A DNA stretch of 26,599 nucleotides from an uncultured Collinsella sp. (GTDB taxonomy: Bacteria; Actinomycetota; Coriobacteriia; Coriobacteriales; Coriobacteriaceae): contig CABUQG010000023.1 in NCBI GenBank assembly GCA_902493535.1, forward strand, positions 1 through 26,599, given 5' to 3'. The notes under the pieces are model-generated. The model made no database searches. It had not been told where the DNA came from and saw only the letters and a list, made by a program, of their open reading frames with translations. A program made the translations under genes and the position numbers. Of this stretch, positions 15,448 through 23,132 are shown piece by piece. Numbering within the stretch: the first letter of the stretch is position 1; every line of letters begins with the position of its first letter.

Positions 15448-16553
15448 TTCGCCGTCAACTGATCAATTTCCAAAACCGCAGCGTCGATGTCCGCGTCGGA
15501 TTGGGCGCGTTCGATGAACTGTCGCGTATGTTTGCCTCGGCCGTGGGCAAGCCTAAGCGCGCGATGGTCGTTTGGAACACCGCCACATCTGAGCGTTTTG
15601 GTGAAGTCGTCGAGCATGCGCTGGTCGACGCCGGTTTTGCCGTGTCGCTGCTAGTCCTTGAGGTTTCGCCTGCTGGTGCCACGCTGGCCGATGCCGATGC
15701 TATCTTTGGCGCCCTGTCTGCCAACGGCGTTACCTGCGACGATCTGGTTGTCGCCGTTGGCGATGCCGCAACCTGCTCGGTTGTTAGCTGGTGCGCCAAC
15801 CAGTGGTGCGGCCGAACCGAGTGCGCGCTGTTGCCGACGACCTTTGACGCCATGCTCACGGTCGCGACGACCATGAAGCCGCTCGTCGCCTCGTCGGCCA
15901 ATGCGCTTCCCGCTATCGCGTTCCGTCCCGAACCGGGCTTGGTCGTGTGTGACCTCGACCTTGTTCGTGAGGCGGACCCCGAGGACCTCAAGCTCGGCTT
16001 TGTGGTGCTTGTTGGCACCATGCTTTCGAGCAGTAAGTCCCGCTGGAATCAGTTTACTGAGACCGTCCCCGAGATTCTCGCGGGCGAGGAGGTCGCGCTC
16101 GTCAATGCCGTTCAATGGTCTCAGACTGCCCGTAAGGACGTACTGATGGCCACGAACCCGAGCGCCCGCCATGCGCTCGATTTTGGCAAGACGGGGGAGC
16201 GTACCCTGCGCGCCTGCTTGGGCGATGCCGCCTCGCAGGTCCCTGCCTATCAGCTGTTATCCGAGGGCATGCGCTTTGAGGCGCGCCTAGCACATGATGC
16301 CTGCGACTTTGATATCGATTACGTCTTTGAGGTCGATGACTGCCTGGAGGACTTTGGCATCGAGGAACTTGCCTTCGATCTGGAGCCTGCCGCATATATC
16401 GAGGAGTTCCGCAGGCAGCAGTTTGTCCGCTCGAACCGCAGTATGTTGCCGCTGCCCGCGGCACTCGGCGCTATTCGTCTAACGTGCGTTGAGGACGAGG
16501 TTCTTGAGCGCCATGCTCACGCCTACTTGGCTTCTCGCAAAGAACTTCTCTAA
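15444..16553 (+). CDS. AroB-like protein (3-dehydroquinate synthase fold) with the active site lost
   Basis: A 369-aa protein in the aroB position of an aroK-aroB pair, of normal AroB length (about 360 aa), with an uninterrupted frame. The resemblance is weak but ordered. The GGGVVGD NAD loop is reduced to AVGDAAT (104-110). PTT is kept at 131-133, but the following DSSVGGKT is TVATTMKP. LVVCDLD (166-172) matches the strand before the first metal site, but the ligand Glu and Lys of the AEVIKYG block are replaced in FVVLVGTM. LDFGKTGERTLRA (245-257) stands where HTFGH should be, and the second HGE block is also missing. A functional dehydroquinate synthase is therefore unlikely. It may be a pseudoenzyme, a protein with a new role, or an early decaying gene. 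It is cysteine-rich (C98, C111, C117, C122, C127, C169). Confidence 0.7.
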   Translation: MIRRQLINFQNRSVDVRVGLGAFDELSRMFASAVGKPKRAMVVWNTATSERFGEVVEHALVDAGFAVSLLVLEVSPAGATLADADAIFGALSANGVTCDDLVVAVGDAATCSVVSWCANQWCGRTECALLPTTFDAMLTVATTMKPLVASSANALPAIAFRPEPGLVVCDLDLVREADPEDLKLGFVVLVGTMLSSSKSRWNQFTETVPEILAGEEVALVNAVQWSQTARKDVLMATNPSARHALDFGKTGERTLRACLGDAASQVPAYQLLSEGMRFEARLAHDACDFDIDYVFEVDDCLEDFGIEELAFDLEPAAYIEEFRRQQFVRSNRSMLPLPAALGAIRLTCVEDEVLERHAHAYLASRKELL

Positions 16554-16559
16554 GTTTTA

Positions 16560-16588
16560 TTGACATCCATCGTCTTTCGTATCATGTT
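16560..16588 (+). promoter_or_regulatory. Putative promoter upstream of the M24 peptidase gene
   Basis: A perfect TTGACA lies at 16560-16565, 7 nt after the AroB-like stop. The -10 is less clear: CATGTT (16583-16588) at 17-bp spacing, or TATCAT (16580-16585) at a short 14-bp spacing. A promoter here would leave a leader of about 90 nt before the peptidase gene. Confidence 0.5.
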
Positions 16589-16591
16589 GAG

Positions 16592-16667
16592 GGGCGGGTT
16601 TCCAATCGGTTGCGGATCGCATGCGATTCCGTCGTTCGGTTGAGACCCGTCCCGTCTTTATAGAGAC
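16592..16667 (+). promoter_or_regulatory. Structured leader before the M24 peptidase gene
   Basis: Outer arms 16592-16600 and 16644-16653 pair (GGGCGGGTT with a single bulged base opposite). They enclose a 12-bp perfect palindrome, ATCGCATGCGAT, at 16616-16627 that can form its own hairpin with flanking CGG/CCG. A second small hairpin (16654-16658 / 16663-16667) lies just before the ribosome site AAAGGA at 16674-16679. There is no T tract, so this is not a simple terminator. It could be a cis-regulatory RNA, or the palindrome could be a protein operator. Confidence 0.4.
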
Positions 16668-16685
16668 AACAAGAAAGGAATCTGC

Positions 16686-17816
16686 ATGTCTGAGTTTGCT
16701 GCCGGTCCTGCCGGTCGTATCGAGCGTGTCCGTGCCCTGATGGCCGAGCGTGGCTACGACGCCATCGTGGTGCGCGACGAGGCCAACCTTCGTTGGCTTA
16801 CGGGCGTGAAGGGCGTTTTCGATTACACCTTTGAATTCCCGCACGCGGCGTTTATTACGGCCGACCAGTGCCTGTTCCATACCGACTCGCGCTACCTCAA
16901 CAGCTTTGAGGAGAACACGCCCGCCGGCAGCCCCTGGGTTTACGACATGGACGAGGGTACCATCCCCGGCTGGGTCGCCGGCAAGATTGCGGCTAACAAG
17001 TGCCGTGTCTGTGCTGTCGAGGACGATATGCAGATTAACTTCTACCAGGGTATTCAGCGCGGCCTGGAGGACCGTTCCGTCGCCTGCATCCTACCGCTGA
17101 TGCACGACGACATCCGCAAGATGCGCGCCATCAAGGATGCCGAGGAGATTGAGCTTATGCGCCATGCGCAGTCGATCACCGATGCCGCTTTCCAGCATAT
17201 GCTCGGCTTTATTAAGCCCGGTATGACCGAGAAGCAGGTTCGCAACGAGCTCGAGAACTTTATGTTCGCCAACGGCGCCGACAGCCTTGCCTTCGGCTCC
17301 ATCGTGGCGAGCGGTCCCAACACCGCCAACCCGCATGCCGTGCCGAGCGATCGCGTGATCGAGAAGGGCGATTTCGTTCTCATGGATTACGGCGCGGGCT
17401 ACTGCGATTACCGCTCCGACATGACGCGCACCGTCGTGATGGGCGAGCCCACGCAGGAGCAGCTCGACCTGTACGCGCTCGTGCGCCGCACGCACGAGGA
17501 GTGCGTCGCCGCCATCCATCCGGGCGTTGAGGGTAACGACATCTTCAAGCTTTCCAAGAAGATCATCGGCGATGCCGGCTATGGCGATTACTACAATCAT
17601 GGCCTGGGCCACGGCGTCGGTATCGACATCCACGAGCTGCCCAACTTCAACCGCAGCAAGAACACCATCGCGATCGGCTCGGTTGTCACCATGGAGCCCG
17701 GCGTTTACCTGCCCGGCGTGGGCGGCGTGCGCCTGGAGGATTACGGCGTGGTCACCGAGAACGGCTACGAGCCTTTCACCAAGACCCCGCACGACCTGCA
17801 CGTCATCGATTGCTAG
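16686..17816 (+). CDS. pepP: M24-family Xaa-Pro aminopeptidase
   Basis: Metallopeptidase that removes N-terminal residues preceding proline. It has an N-terminal creatinase-like domain (about residues 10-135) and a C-terminal pita-bread domain (about 150-370). The dinuclear metal ligands are visible: two Asp in LMDYGAGYCDYRSDMTRT, His in HGLGHGVG, Glu in TMEPGVY and Glu in VRLEDYG. The His of NPHAVPSD and of IDIHELP are also conserved. The 376-aa length matches the Gram-positive YqhT/PepP type, which commonly precedes efp, as here. PepQ (prolidase) specificity cannot be excluded. It has its own promoter candidate, a structured leader, and a terminator behind it. Confidence 0.92.
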   Translation: MSEFAAGPAGRIERVRALMAERGYDAIVVRDEANLRWLTGVKGVFDYTFEFPHAAFITADQCLFHTDSRYLNSFEENTPAGSPWVYDMDEGTIPGWVAGKIAANKCRVCAVEDDMQINFYQGIQRGLEDRSVACILPLMHDDIRKMRAIKDAEEIELMRHAQSITDAAFQHMLGFIKPGMTEKQVRNELENFMFANGADSLAFGSIVASGPNTANPHAVPSDRVIEKGDFVLMDYGAGYCDYRSDMTRTVVMGEPTQEQLDLYALVRRTHEECVAAIHPGVEGNDIFKLSKKIIGDAGYGDYYNHGLGHGVGIDIHELPNFNRSKNTIAIGSVVTMEPGVYLPGVGGVRLEDYGVVTENGYEPFTKTPHDLHVIDC

Positions 17817-17838
17817 CCCATTTCGATAGATTTTTGGG

Positions 17839-17881
17839 GCGGGGCGTCCGAATCGATTCGGACGCCCCGCGTTCTCTTTTT
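17839..17881 (+). terminator. Terminator: 32-nt perfect palindrome
   Basis: Positions 17839-17870 form a perfect palindrome (14-bp GC-rich stem, TCGA loop), followed by GTTCTCTTTTT. It ends the pepP transcript before the efp promoter. Confidence 0.88.
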
Positions 17882-17889
17882 ATGCGGTC

Positions 17890-17918
17890 GCCGCAGGCGC
17901 CGTCTGCAAGTGTATAAT
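17890..17918 (+). promoter_or_regulatory. efp promoter
   Basis: A perfect TATAAT at 17913-17918 lies 57 bp before the efp ATG and just after the terminator of the preceding gene. The hexamer 17 bp upstream (GCCGCA, 17890-17895) is a poor -35. It would drive the long run from efp through recN, because no terminator is seen before 23092. Confidence 0.6.
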
Positions 17919-17975
17919 TTCTGTCGTATGTAATTTGGACGCTTGTGCGTTCTGCCCATAACAAGAAAGGTCGCT

Positions 17976-18539
17976 ATGCCTACCATTTCTACCGCCGACT
18001 TCAAGAACGGCCTCGGTCTCCGTATCAAGGACAAGGTCTACACCATCGTCGAGTTCCAGCATGTCAAGCCGGGCAAGGGCGGCGCGTTTGTGCGCTACAA
18101 GACCCGCGACATCAAGAGCGGCCGCGTCGTCGAGAACACCTGCAACGCCGGCACCAAGTTCGAGAGCGTCATGCTCACCACCCGTGAGTTCCAGTACCTC
18201 TACAACGATGGCACCGACTACATCTTCATGGACAACGAGTCCTATGAGCAGGTTCCCGTTCCCGAGGACATGGTGGGCGAGAACTCCAAGTGGCTGCGCG
18301 AGAACGACATCTGCCAGCTGCTCTTCGCCGACGATGAGCTCATGGGCGTGACCCCGCCGATGTTCATCGAGACCACCATCGTCCAGACCGACCCGGGCTT
18401 TAAGGGCGATACCGTCCAGGGTTCCACCAAGCCGGCCACGATCGACACCGGCGCTGTCATCCAGGTCCCCATGTACCTCAACGAGGGCGAGGTCATCAAG
18501 GTTGACACCCGCGACGGCAAGTTCGTCTCCCGCGTCTAG
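17976..18539 (+). CDS. efp: Translation elongation factor P
   Basis: Binds between the ribosomal P and E sites and relieves stalling at polyproline stretches. The 187 aa form the three-domain EF-P: a KOW-like N-terminal domain, then two OB domains. The tip loop HVKPGKGGAFVR carries K34, the position that is modified in many bacteria; the modification type cannot be predicted here. The C-terminal domain holds the usual PMFIETTIVQTDPGFKGDT and LNEGEVIKVDTRDGKFVSR signatures. The start is ATG 17976, with AGAAAGG at 17964-17970. C-ending codons suggest strong expression. The upstream pepP and downstream Asp23-type and nusB neighbours are the common Gram-positive order. Confidence 0.97.
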   Translation: MPTISTADFKNGLGLRIKDKVYTIVEFQHVKPGKGGAFVRYKTRDIKSGRVVENTCNAGTKFESVMLTTREFQYLYNDGTDYIFMDNESYEQVPVPEDMVGENSKWLRENDICQLLFADDELMGVTPPMFIETTIVQTDPGFKGDTVQGSTKPATIDTGAVIQVPMYLNEGEVIKVDTRDGKFVSRV

Positions 18540-18563
18540 CAACCAACTCTTCTAGGAGGACTC

Positions 18564-18926
18564 ATGCCCCAAGAAATCAAGATTGACGGCATCGGCATTT
18601 CGCCCGATGTTCTGACCGCCATCGTCTCGCGCGCCGTGTCCGATGTCGAGGGCATCGCCTCCGTTGGCGTCAAGGACCTTGCCACTAATCTTGTCTCCAT
18701 GATGCTCTCGTCCAAGGCCCCGGCTTCCGAGCCGGCTGTCGAGGCCGAGGTCGTTGGCGACAAGCTCGCACTCACCGTGCGTGTCGTGGTGTTCTTTGGC
18801 TATCCGTTCAAGAAACTCGCCGAGGCCGTTCGCGCTGCCGTGGTCGCTGCCATCGATGCCCAGGTTGGCGTTGAGGTTGAGCGTGTTGACGTTTGCATCG
18901 ACGGCCTCGTTTTCCCCAAGGAGTAA
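18564..18926 (+). CDS. Asp23/Gls24 family envelope stress protein
   Basis: A 120-aa protein of the Asp23/Gls24 (DUF322) family, with the typical start IKIDGIGISPDVLTAIVSRAVSDVEGIASVGV and a C-terminal VGVEVERVDVCIDGLVF. Family members form membrane-associated assemblies linked to cell envelope homeostasis and alkaline stress. There is no membrane segment, so attachment would need a partner. The ribosome site AGGAGGA at 18554-18560 is strong. It lies between efp and nusB, as in many Firmicutes (the YqhY position). Confidence 0.88.
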   Translation: MPQEIKIDGIGISPDVLTAIVSRAVSDVEGIASVGVKDLATNLVSMMLSSKAPASEPAVEAEVVGDKLALTVRVVVFFGYPFKKLAEAVRAAVVAAIDAQVGVEVERVDVCIDGLVFPKE

Positions 18927-18929
18927 CCT

Positions 18930-19517
18930 TTGAGCCTTAAGGTTTATCGCGGGCGTACGCTTGCCCGCAGTCAGGCGCTGCAGCTGCTGTTCCAGGCCGA
19001 GGCCACGGACAGCCCGCTCGAGCGCGTCCTCGAGGGTGATTTCCTGATCTCGAAGGGTCCCCTCGACCCCTATGCGCTGGAGCTGTGCCGCGGTGCCTAC
19101 GAGCATATCGACCGCATCGACTGCGCTCTGCGCTCCGTTGCCAAGAACTGGGATCTTATGCGCATGCCCGGTGCCGACCGCAATCTGCTGCGTATCGCCG
19201 TTTACGAGATGCGTTTCCTCACCGACGAGGAGGTCTCGGACGCCATCGTGATCAACGAGGCCGTCGAGCTTGCCAAGGCCTATGGCACCGACCAGTCCGC
19301 GTCGTTCGTCAACGGCGTGCTGGGCAAGATCGCTCGCAGCGAGGAGCTGCCGGGCGAGGACCTATACCAGGAGCTGCTGGCCGAGGATCGCGCTCGCGAG
19401 GAGGCACAGGCTGCCGAGGCTGCCGCTAAGGTTGCGGTTGCCCAGGCTGAGGCTGGTGTGTTGGCCGAGGATGCGGACGCTGCTGAGGCCGTCGAGGCCG
19501 ACTCCGTCGAGGAGTAG
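18930..19517 (+). CDS. nusB: Transcription antitermination factor NusB
   Basis: Binds boxA RNA with NusE/S10 and takes part in rRNA antitermination. Family features are RSQALQLLFQAE near the N-terminus, MPGADRNLLRIAVYEMRF, and VINEAVELAKAYGTDQSASFVNGVLGKIAR. The start is TTG 18930, 3 bases after the preceding stop. At 195 aa it is longer than the usual 130-150, because of an Ala/Glu/Asp-rich tail of about 50 residues (from about residue 145, ending EAVEADSVEE) that is likely disordered. It is followed 2 bases later by xseB. Confidence 0.92.
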   Translation: MSLKVYRGRTLARSQALQLLFQAEATDSPLERVLEGDFLISKGPLDPYALELCRGAYEHIDRIDCALRSVAKNWDLMRMPGADRNLLRIAVYEMRFLTDEEVSDAIVINEAVELAKAYGTDQSASFVNGVLGKIARSEELPGEDLYQELLAEDRAREEAQAAEAAAKVAVAQAEAGVLAEDADAAEAVEADSVEE

Positions 19518-19519
19518 CC

Positions 19520-19759
19520 ATGCCAGAGGGTTCTGTCCGTAACTTTGATGAGATTTCGGACCGTCTGGATCAGATCATCGCTACCGTTCGCTCCAAGGAT
19601 ACCTCCTTGGAGCGTTCGCTCGATTTGTTTGACGAAGCGATTGAGCTGGGCTCCCGCGCGGTCGATATGGTCGACAAGTTTGAGTTGACGCCGCGTGAGG
19701 CCGACAAGCTCGAGCAGGAATACGATGAGGATGCGGCAAACGAATCCCAGGATAGCTAG
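19520..19759 (+). CDS. xseB: Exodeoxyribonuclease VII small subunit
   Basis: A 79-aa helical protein with the XseB pattern: FDEISDRLDQIIATVRSKDTSLERSLDLFDEAIELGSRA. It partners with XseA to degrade single-stranded DNA. The gene starts 2 bases after the nusB stop. The large subunit gene, which normally sits directly upstream, is absent here, so XseA must be encoded elsewhere if the complex exists. The final residues are acidic, as is common in the family. Confidence 0.85.
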   Translation: MPEGSVRNFDEISDRLDQIIATVRSKDTSLERSLDLFDEAIELGSRAVDMVDKFELTPREADKLEQEYDEDAANESQDS

Positions 19760-19785
19760 GCCGCATCTCCGGATACGAATGGTTG

Positions 19786-20598
19786 ATGGCATTCATGAAA
19801 CGCGTGCGTCTTGATGACGAACTGATTTCACAGGGCATCTGCGCCGATCGCGCGGATGCCCTTCGCACTCTTATGGCCGGCTTGGTCTCGAGTGGCGGTG
19901 AGCGCTTGACTTCGCCGGGCCTTAAGGTGATCCCGGGGCTGCCGCTGCATGTGAAGGGGCGCATTCCCTATGTTGGCCGCGGCGGTCTTAAGCTCGAAGG
20001 CGCGCTTGATGCGTTTGGCATCAATCCGACGGGCCTTGCTTGTCTGGATGTGGGCTGCTCTACCGGCGGCTTTACCGATTGTCTGCTCAAGCGCGGAGCT
20101 GCGACCGTTGTCTCGGTGGACGTGGGTCGCGCCCAGTTCGATTGGTCGTTGCGCCAGGACGATCGCGTGACGCTGCATGAGCGCACAAACGTGACGCAGC
20201 TGCCTGAGCTTGGCTATGCCGGCACTATCGACCTGGCTGTGTGTGATGTCTCGTTTACCAGCATCGCGAACATTATCGATGCGGTACTGGCGTGCCTGGC
20301 GCCTACGGGTGCATTCTGCACGCTCGTAAAGCCGCAGTTTGAGGCTCCGGCGGCGCTGGTGGGCGAGGGCGGCATTGTGACCGATCCCGCCGTGCGCCGC
20401 GATACACTCGTGGCGGCGGTTGAACTCTTTGCTGCCAAGGGCCTGTTCCCGGTCGATGTGTGCGTGTCGCCCATTCATGGTGCCAAGGGCAACGTTGAGT
20501 TTTTCCTGTACGGCACGAGATTTGACCCCGGCGATCGCTCGCAAGACGAGCTGCAATCCCAGGTATCGGTTATGAGCGAGAAAGCTGCAACGCTATGA
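19786..20598 (+). CDS. tlyA: TlyA-family rRNA 2'-O-methyltransferase / hemolysin-like protein
   Basis: A 270-aa protein with an N-terminal S4 domain (VRLDDELISQGICADRADALRTLMAG) and an FtsJ-like Rossmann methyltransferase domain with LDVGCSTGGFTDCLL (87-101) for SAM binding. The K-D-K-E catalytic set is visible as K69 (RGGLKL), D154 (VCDVSFTS), K182 (LVKPQFE) and E238 (KGNVEFF). Family members 2'-O-methylate rRNA, which governs capreomycin sensitivity in mycobacteria. Starts at TTG 19783, ATG 19786 and ATG 19795 are all possible; none has a strong ribosome site. The stop overlaps the nadK start by ATGA. Confidence 0.9.
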   Translation: MAFMKRVRLDDELISQGICADRADALRTLMAGLVSSGGERLTSPGLKVIPGLPLHVKGRIPYVGRGGLKLEGALDAFGINPTGLACLDVGCSTGGFTDCLLKRGAATVVSVDVGRAQFDWSLRQDDRVTLHERTNVTQLPELGYAGTIDLAVCDVSFTSIANIIDAVLACLAPTGAFCTLVKPQFEAPAALVGEGGIVTDPAVRRDTLVAAVELFAAKGLFPVDVCVSPIHGAKGNVEFFLYGTRFDPGDRSQDELQSQVSVMSEKAATL

Positions 20599-21455
20599 AG
20601 GTCTTTCTGGTTCCCAATTACTACAAGCAAGAGGCGGTCGAGAGCGGCCTGATGCTCGAGCTTTGGCTGACTCGCCAGGGCTATGAGGTCGCATGGGCTG
20701 CCGACCAGCGATCCAAGATTCAGAGCACGCCTGATATTGACGGCTCCGATCTGGTCATTACGCTCGGCGGCGACGGTACGTTGCTGCGCGCTGCCCGCAT
20801 CCTCAACCATCGTGAGATTCCTATCCTCGGTCTTTCCTATGGTCACCTGGGCTTTCTAACTGCTGCGAGCCCCGAGGAGCGCGACATCCTGCAGGTCGTG
20901 AGCGACGCCCTGTCCGGTGAGCTGCACGTGAGCCGTCGCGCCACCATCGCCGCGGATATCGTGTCCGTGCGCGAAGACGGTACGAAGGATGTCGTGCGCA
21001 CCTTCGCCCTCAACGACATGGCGCTTACCCGCGGTCCGCTGTCCGATATGGTCGAGTTCGACATCACGGTGTCCGGCCATCATATCGACCGTCTGCGTGG
21101 CGACGGCGTGGTCGTGTCCACGGCGACTGGTTCTACGGGTTACGCGCTCAGTGCCGGTGGCCCCATCGTGAGCCCCGACTATACGGGCATGGTCTGCGTA
21201 CCCATTGCGCCGCACACCATTCAGGCTCGTGCCTTTTTGACCTCGCCGAGTGATGTCGTCGAAATCTTTATGTCCGATGATCGCCCGAGCGTTCCGGCGA
21301 TCGCTATCGATGGACAGTTTATTACCTGCGATGGCACCGTTGAGAGCGTGGCGGTGCGCCGCGGGCCCGGAGATGTGTTGCTGCTGGATTACGGCCCCGA
21401 GAGCTTCTATAACTCGGTGAGCCGCGTATTCTACGGAGTCCGTCATGATCGATGA
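20595..21455 (+). CDS. nadK: NAD kinase
   Basis: Phosphorylates NAD+ to NADP+. The 286-aa protein has the GGDGT motif at 58-62 (LGGDGTLLRAAR), the NE/D motif as N140-D141 (LNDMAL), and the long conserved block DGVVVSTATGSTGYALSAGG (170-189). IAPHTIQARAF follows. The conserved acidic residue after N140 is Asp instead of the more common Glu, a mild substitution. It is coupled to tlyA by a 4-nt overlap and to recN by an 11-nt overlap; tlyA-nadK-recN is a well-known actinobacterial and Firmicute gene order. Confidence 0.95.
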   Translation: MKVFLVPNYYKQEAVESGLMLELWLTRQGYEVAWAADQRSKIQSTPDIDGSDLVITLGGDGTLLRAARILNHREIPILGLSYGHLGFLTAASPEERDILQVVSDALSGELHVSRRATIAADIVSVREDGTKDVVRTFALNDMALTRGPLSDMVEFDITVSGHHIDRLRGDGVVVSTATGSTGYALSAGGPIVSPDYTGMVCVPIAPHTIQARAFLTSPSDVVEIFMSDDRPSVPAIAIDGQFITCDGTVESVAVRRGPGDVLLLDYGPESFYNSVSRVFYGVRHDR

Positions 21456-23073
21456 GCTGCAGGTTTATAACATTGCACTCATTCGCGAGGCGACGCTGGT
21501 GCCGAGTGCCGGCCTGACTGTCCTGACTGGCGAGACTGGCGCCGGCAAGACCGCGCTGCTCTCGGCCCTCAAGCTAATTTTGGGCGAGCGTGCGGATTCG
21601 TCGACGGTGCGCGAGGGCGAGGCACTGGCGAGCGTCGAGGCGCGACTCTTCGACGGGCCGCACGACACGGAGGGGTTCACCGTGCAGCGCAGCCTTTCTG
21701 CCGAGGGCCGCAGCCGCGTGAAGATTGACGGTCGCATTGCCAGTGTGCGCGAGCTTTCGGAGCGCGTCGGCGTGATGATGGATCTGTGCGGCCAGCACGA
21801 GCACCAGCGCTTGCTCGATCCGGCGCATCACGTTGCGATGGTCGATGCCTGGGCGGGACGCTCTGCGCTCGAGGCGCTCGAGCACTACCGTGCTTGCTTT
21901 AAAGCCTCGCGCGCGGCTGCCAAGGAGGTCCGTCGCGTCGAGGAGGCCTCACGTGCGCGGGGGAGTCGCGTCGAGGAAGCGCGCTTTGCGCTCGAGCGCA
22001 TCGGCGAGGTCGACCCCAAACCGGGCGAGTATGAGGAACTCGAGGAACTGCTGCCGCGCTCCGAACATGCCGAGGTACTGGTTGCCACAGCTAACGATGC
22101 CCATGCATCGCTTGCCTCCGAAGGGGGAGCGCTCGACGCCGTGAACAGCGCCGTGGCAGAACTTTCCCGAATGGCTACCGTCGATCGCAAACTGGGCGAC
22201 ATTGCCGATGCGCTTTCGGATGCCTGTATCTCACTTGAGGATTGCGCGAACGAGCTTCGTGCCTATCGCGATGGCGTCGCCTTCGACCCGCGCGAGCTCG
22301 CTCGCATGCGTGAGCGGTATTCCGACCTCAAGGGCCTGTTGCGTCAGTGGGGCCCCACCATGGACGATGTTTTTGCCATGCGCGATCGCTCGCAAGAGCT
22401 GCTGTCCCTGGTCGATGATGGCGATGAACAGATCAAAAAGGCGCGTGAGGCACTCGGGAGCGCTGAGCGCGAGTTGTTTGCCGCTGCCAAGGCACTTAAG
22501 CGCGCCCGCAATACGGCGGCCCCGCGCTTCTGTCACGAGGTTGGCCGCCAGATGGCTCGCCTGGAGATGGGCGGCGCCGAGCTCGTCTGGGAGTCGCGCG
22601 ATCTTCCCCGTGCTGAGTGGACGCCCGTTGGTCCTTCGAGCTACGAGCTGCTATACCGCAGCGGTGCCGGTTTGACTCCACGTCCCCTGCGCCGCATTGC
22701 GTCGGGCGGCGAGCTCAGCCGCGTCATGTTGGCAAGTAAGGTTGTCCTCGGTAACGCGGACGGTGTCGATACGCTGGTGTTTGACGAGGTCGATGCTGGC
22801 GTCGGTGGCTCCACGGCGCGTGCGCTCGCGGGCGTGCTGGCAGATCTCGCCGCTACGCATCAGGTGATTGTCGTAACCCACTTGGCGCAGGTCGCCGTCA
22901 TGGCTGACAAGCATTATGTCGTCAGCAAGGAACCGGGCGATGTTCCCCAGACGCATTTGGACGAGGTAACCGGTGAAGCGCGTACCGCCGAGATCGCCCG
23001 CATGTTGAGCGGCGATCAGTCCGAGGCAAGCTTGGCCCACGCGAAGCAGATGCTCGAAGAAGCTCGAGGTTAG
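21445..23073 (+). CDS. recN: DNA repair protein RecN
   Basis: SMC-like ATPase involved in double-strand break repair. At 542 aa it is close to the family norm of 550-570. Walker A is GETGAGKT (29-36), followed by the Q-loop-like MMDLCGQHEHQRLLDP. A long coiled-coil section runs from about residue 145 to 350, rich in Arg, Glu and Ala. The ABC signature is SGGELSR (from S420), and Walker B is TLVFDEVDAGVGG (D447, E448), with HLAQVAVMAD after it. The start overlaps the end of nadK by 11 nt. It is the last gene of the run starting at efp and meets the convergent rpiR gene across a shared hairpin. Confidence 0.95.
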   Translation: MIDELQVYNIALIREATLVPSAGLTVLTGETGAGKTALLSALKLILGERADSSTVREGEALASVEARLFDGPHDTEGFTVQRSLSAEGRSRVKIDGRIASVRELSERVGVMMDLCGQHEHQRLLDPAHHVAMVDAWAGRSALEALEHYRACFKASRAAAKEVRRVEEASRARGSRVEEARFALERIGEVDPKPGEYEELEELLPRSEHAEVLVATANDAHASLASEGGALDAVNSAVAELSRMATVDRKLGDIADALSDACISLEDCANELRAYRDGVAFDPRELARMRERYSDLKGLLRQWGPTMDDVFAMRDRSQELLSLVDDGDEQIKKAREALGSAERELFAAAKALKRARNTAAPRFCHEVGRQMARLEMGGAELVWESRDLPRAEWTPVGPSSYELLYRSGAGLTPRPLRRIASGGELSRVMLASKVVLGNADGVDTLVFDEVDAGVGGSTARALAGVLADLAATHQVIVVTHLAQVAVMADKHYVVSKEPGDVPQTHLDEVTGEARTAEIARMLSGDQSEASLAHAKQMLEEARG

Positions 23074-23091
23074 GTCGTATCAGCGGTGTTG

Positions 23092-23124
23092 GTGGGACAA
23101 AATGGACTGAAATTTTTGTCCCAC
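23092..23124. terminator. Bidirectional hairpin between recN and rpiR
   Basis: An 11-bp perfect inverted repeat (23092-23102 GTGGGACAAAA / 23114-23124) with an 11-nt loop lies between the convergent recN and RpiR genes. The A and T stretches at the inner ends of the arms give only weak U tracts, so it may work as a modest two-way terminator. The right arm recurs alone at 6478-6488, which suggests a dispersed repeat. Confidence 0.55.
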
Positions 23125-23132
23125 TACGCGTT

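Noticed and set aside
16592..16667. Terminator for the aroK/AroB-like transcript
   Set aside because: The hairpins lack a following T tract and lie downstream of a probable promoter, so a leader role fits better.
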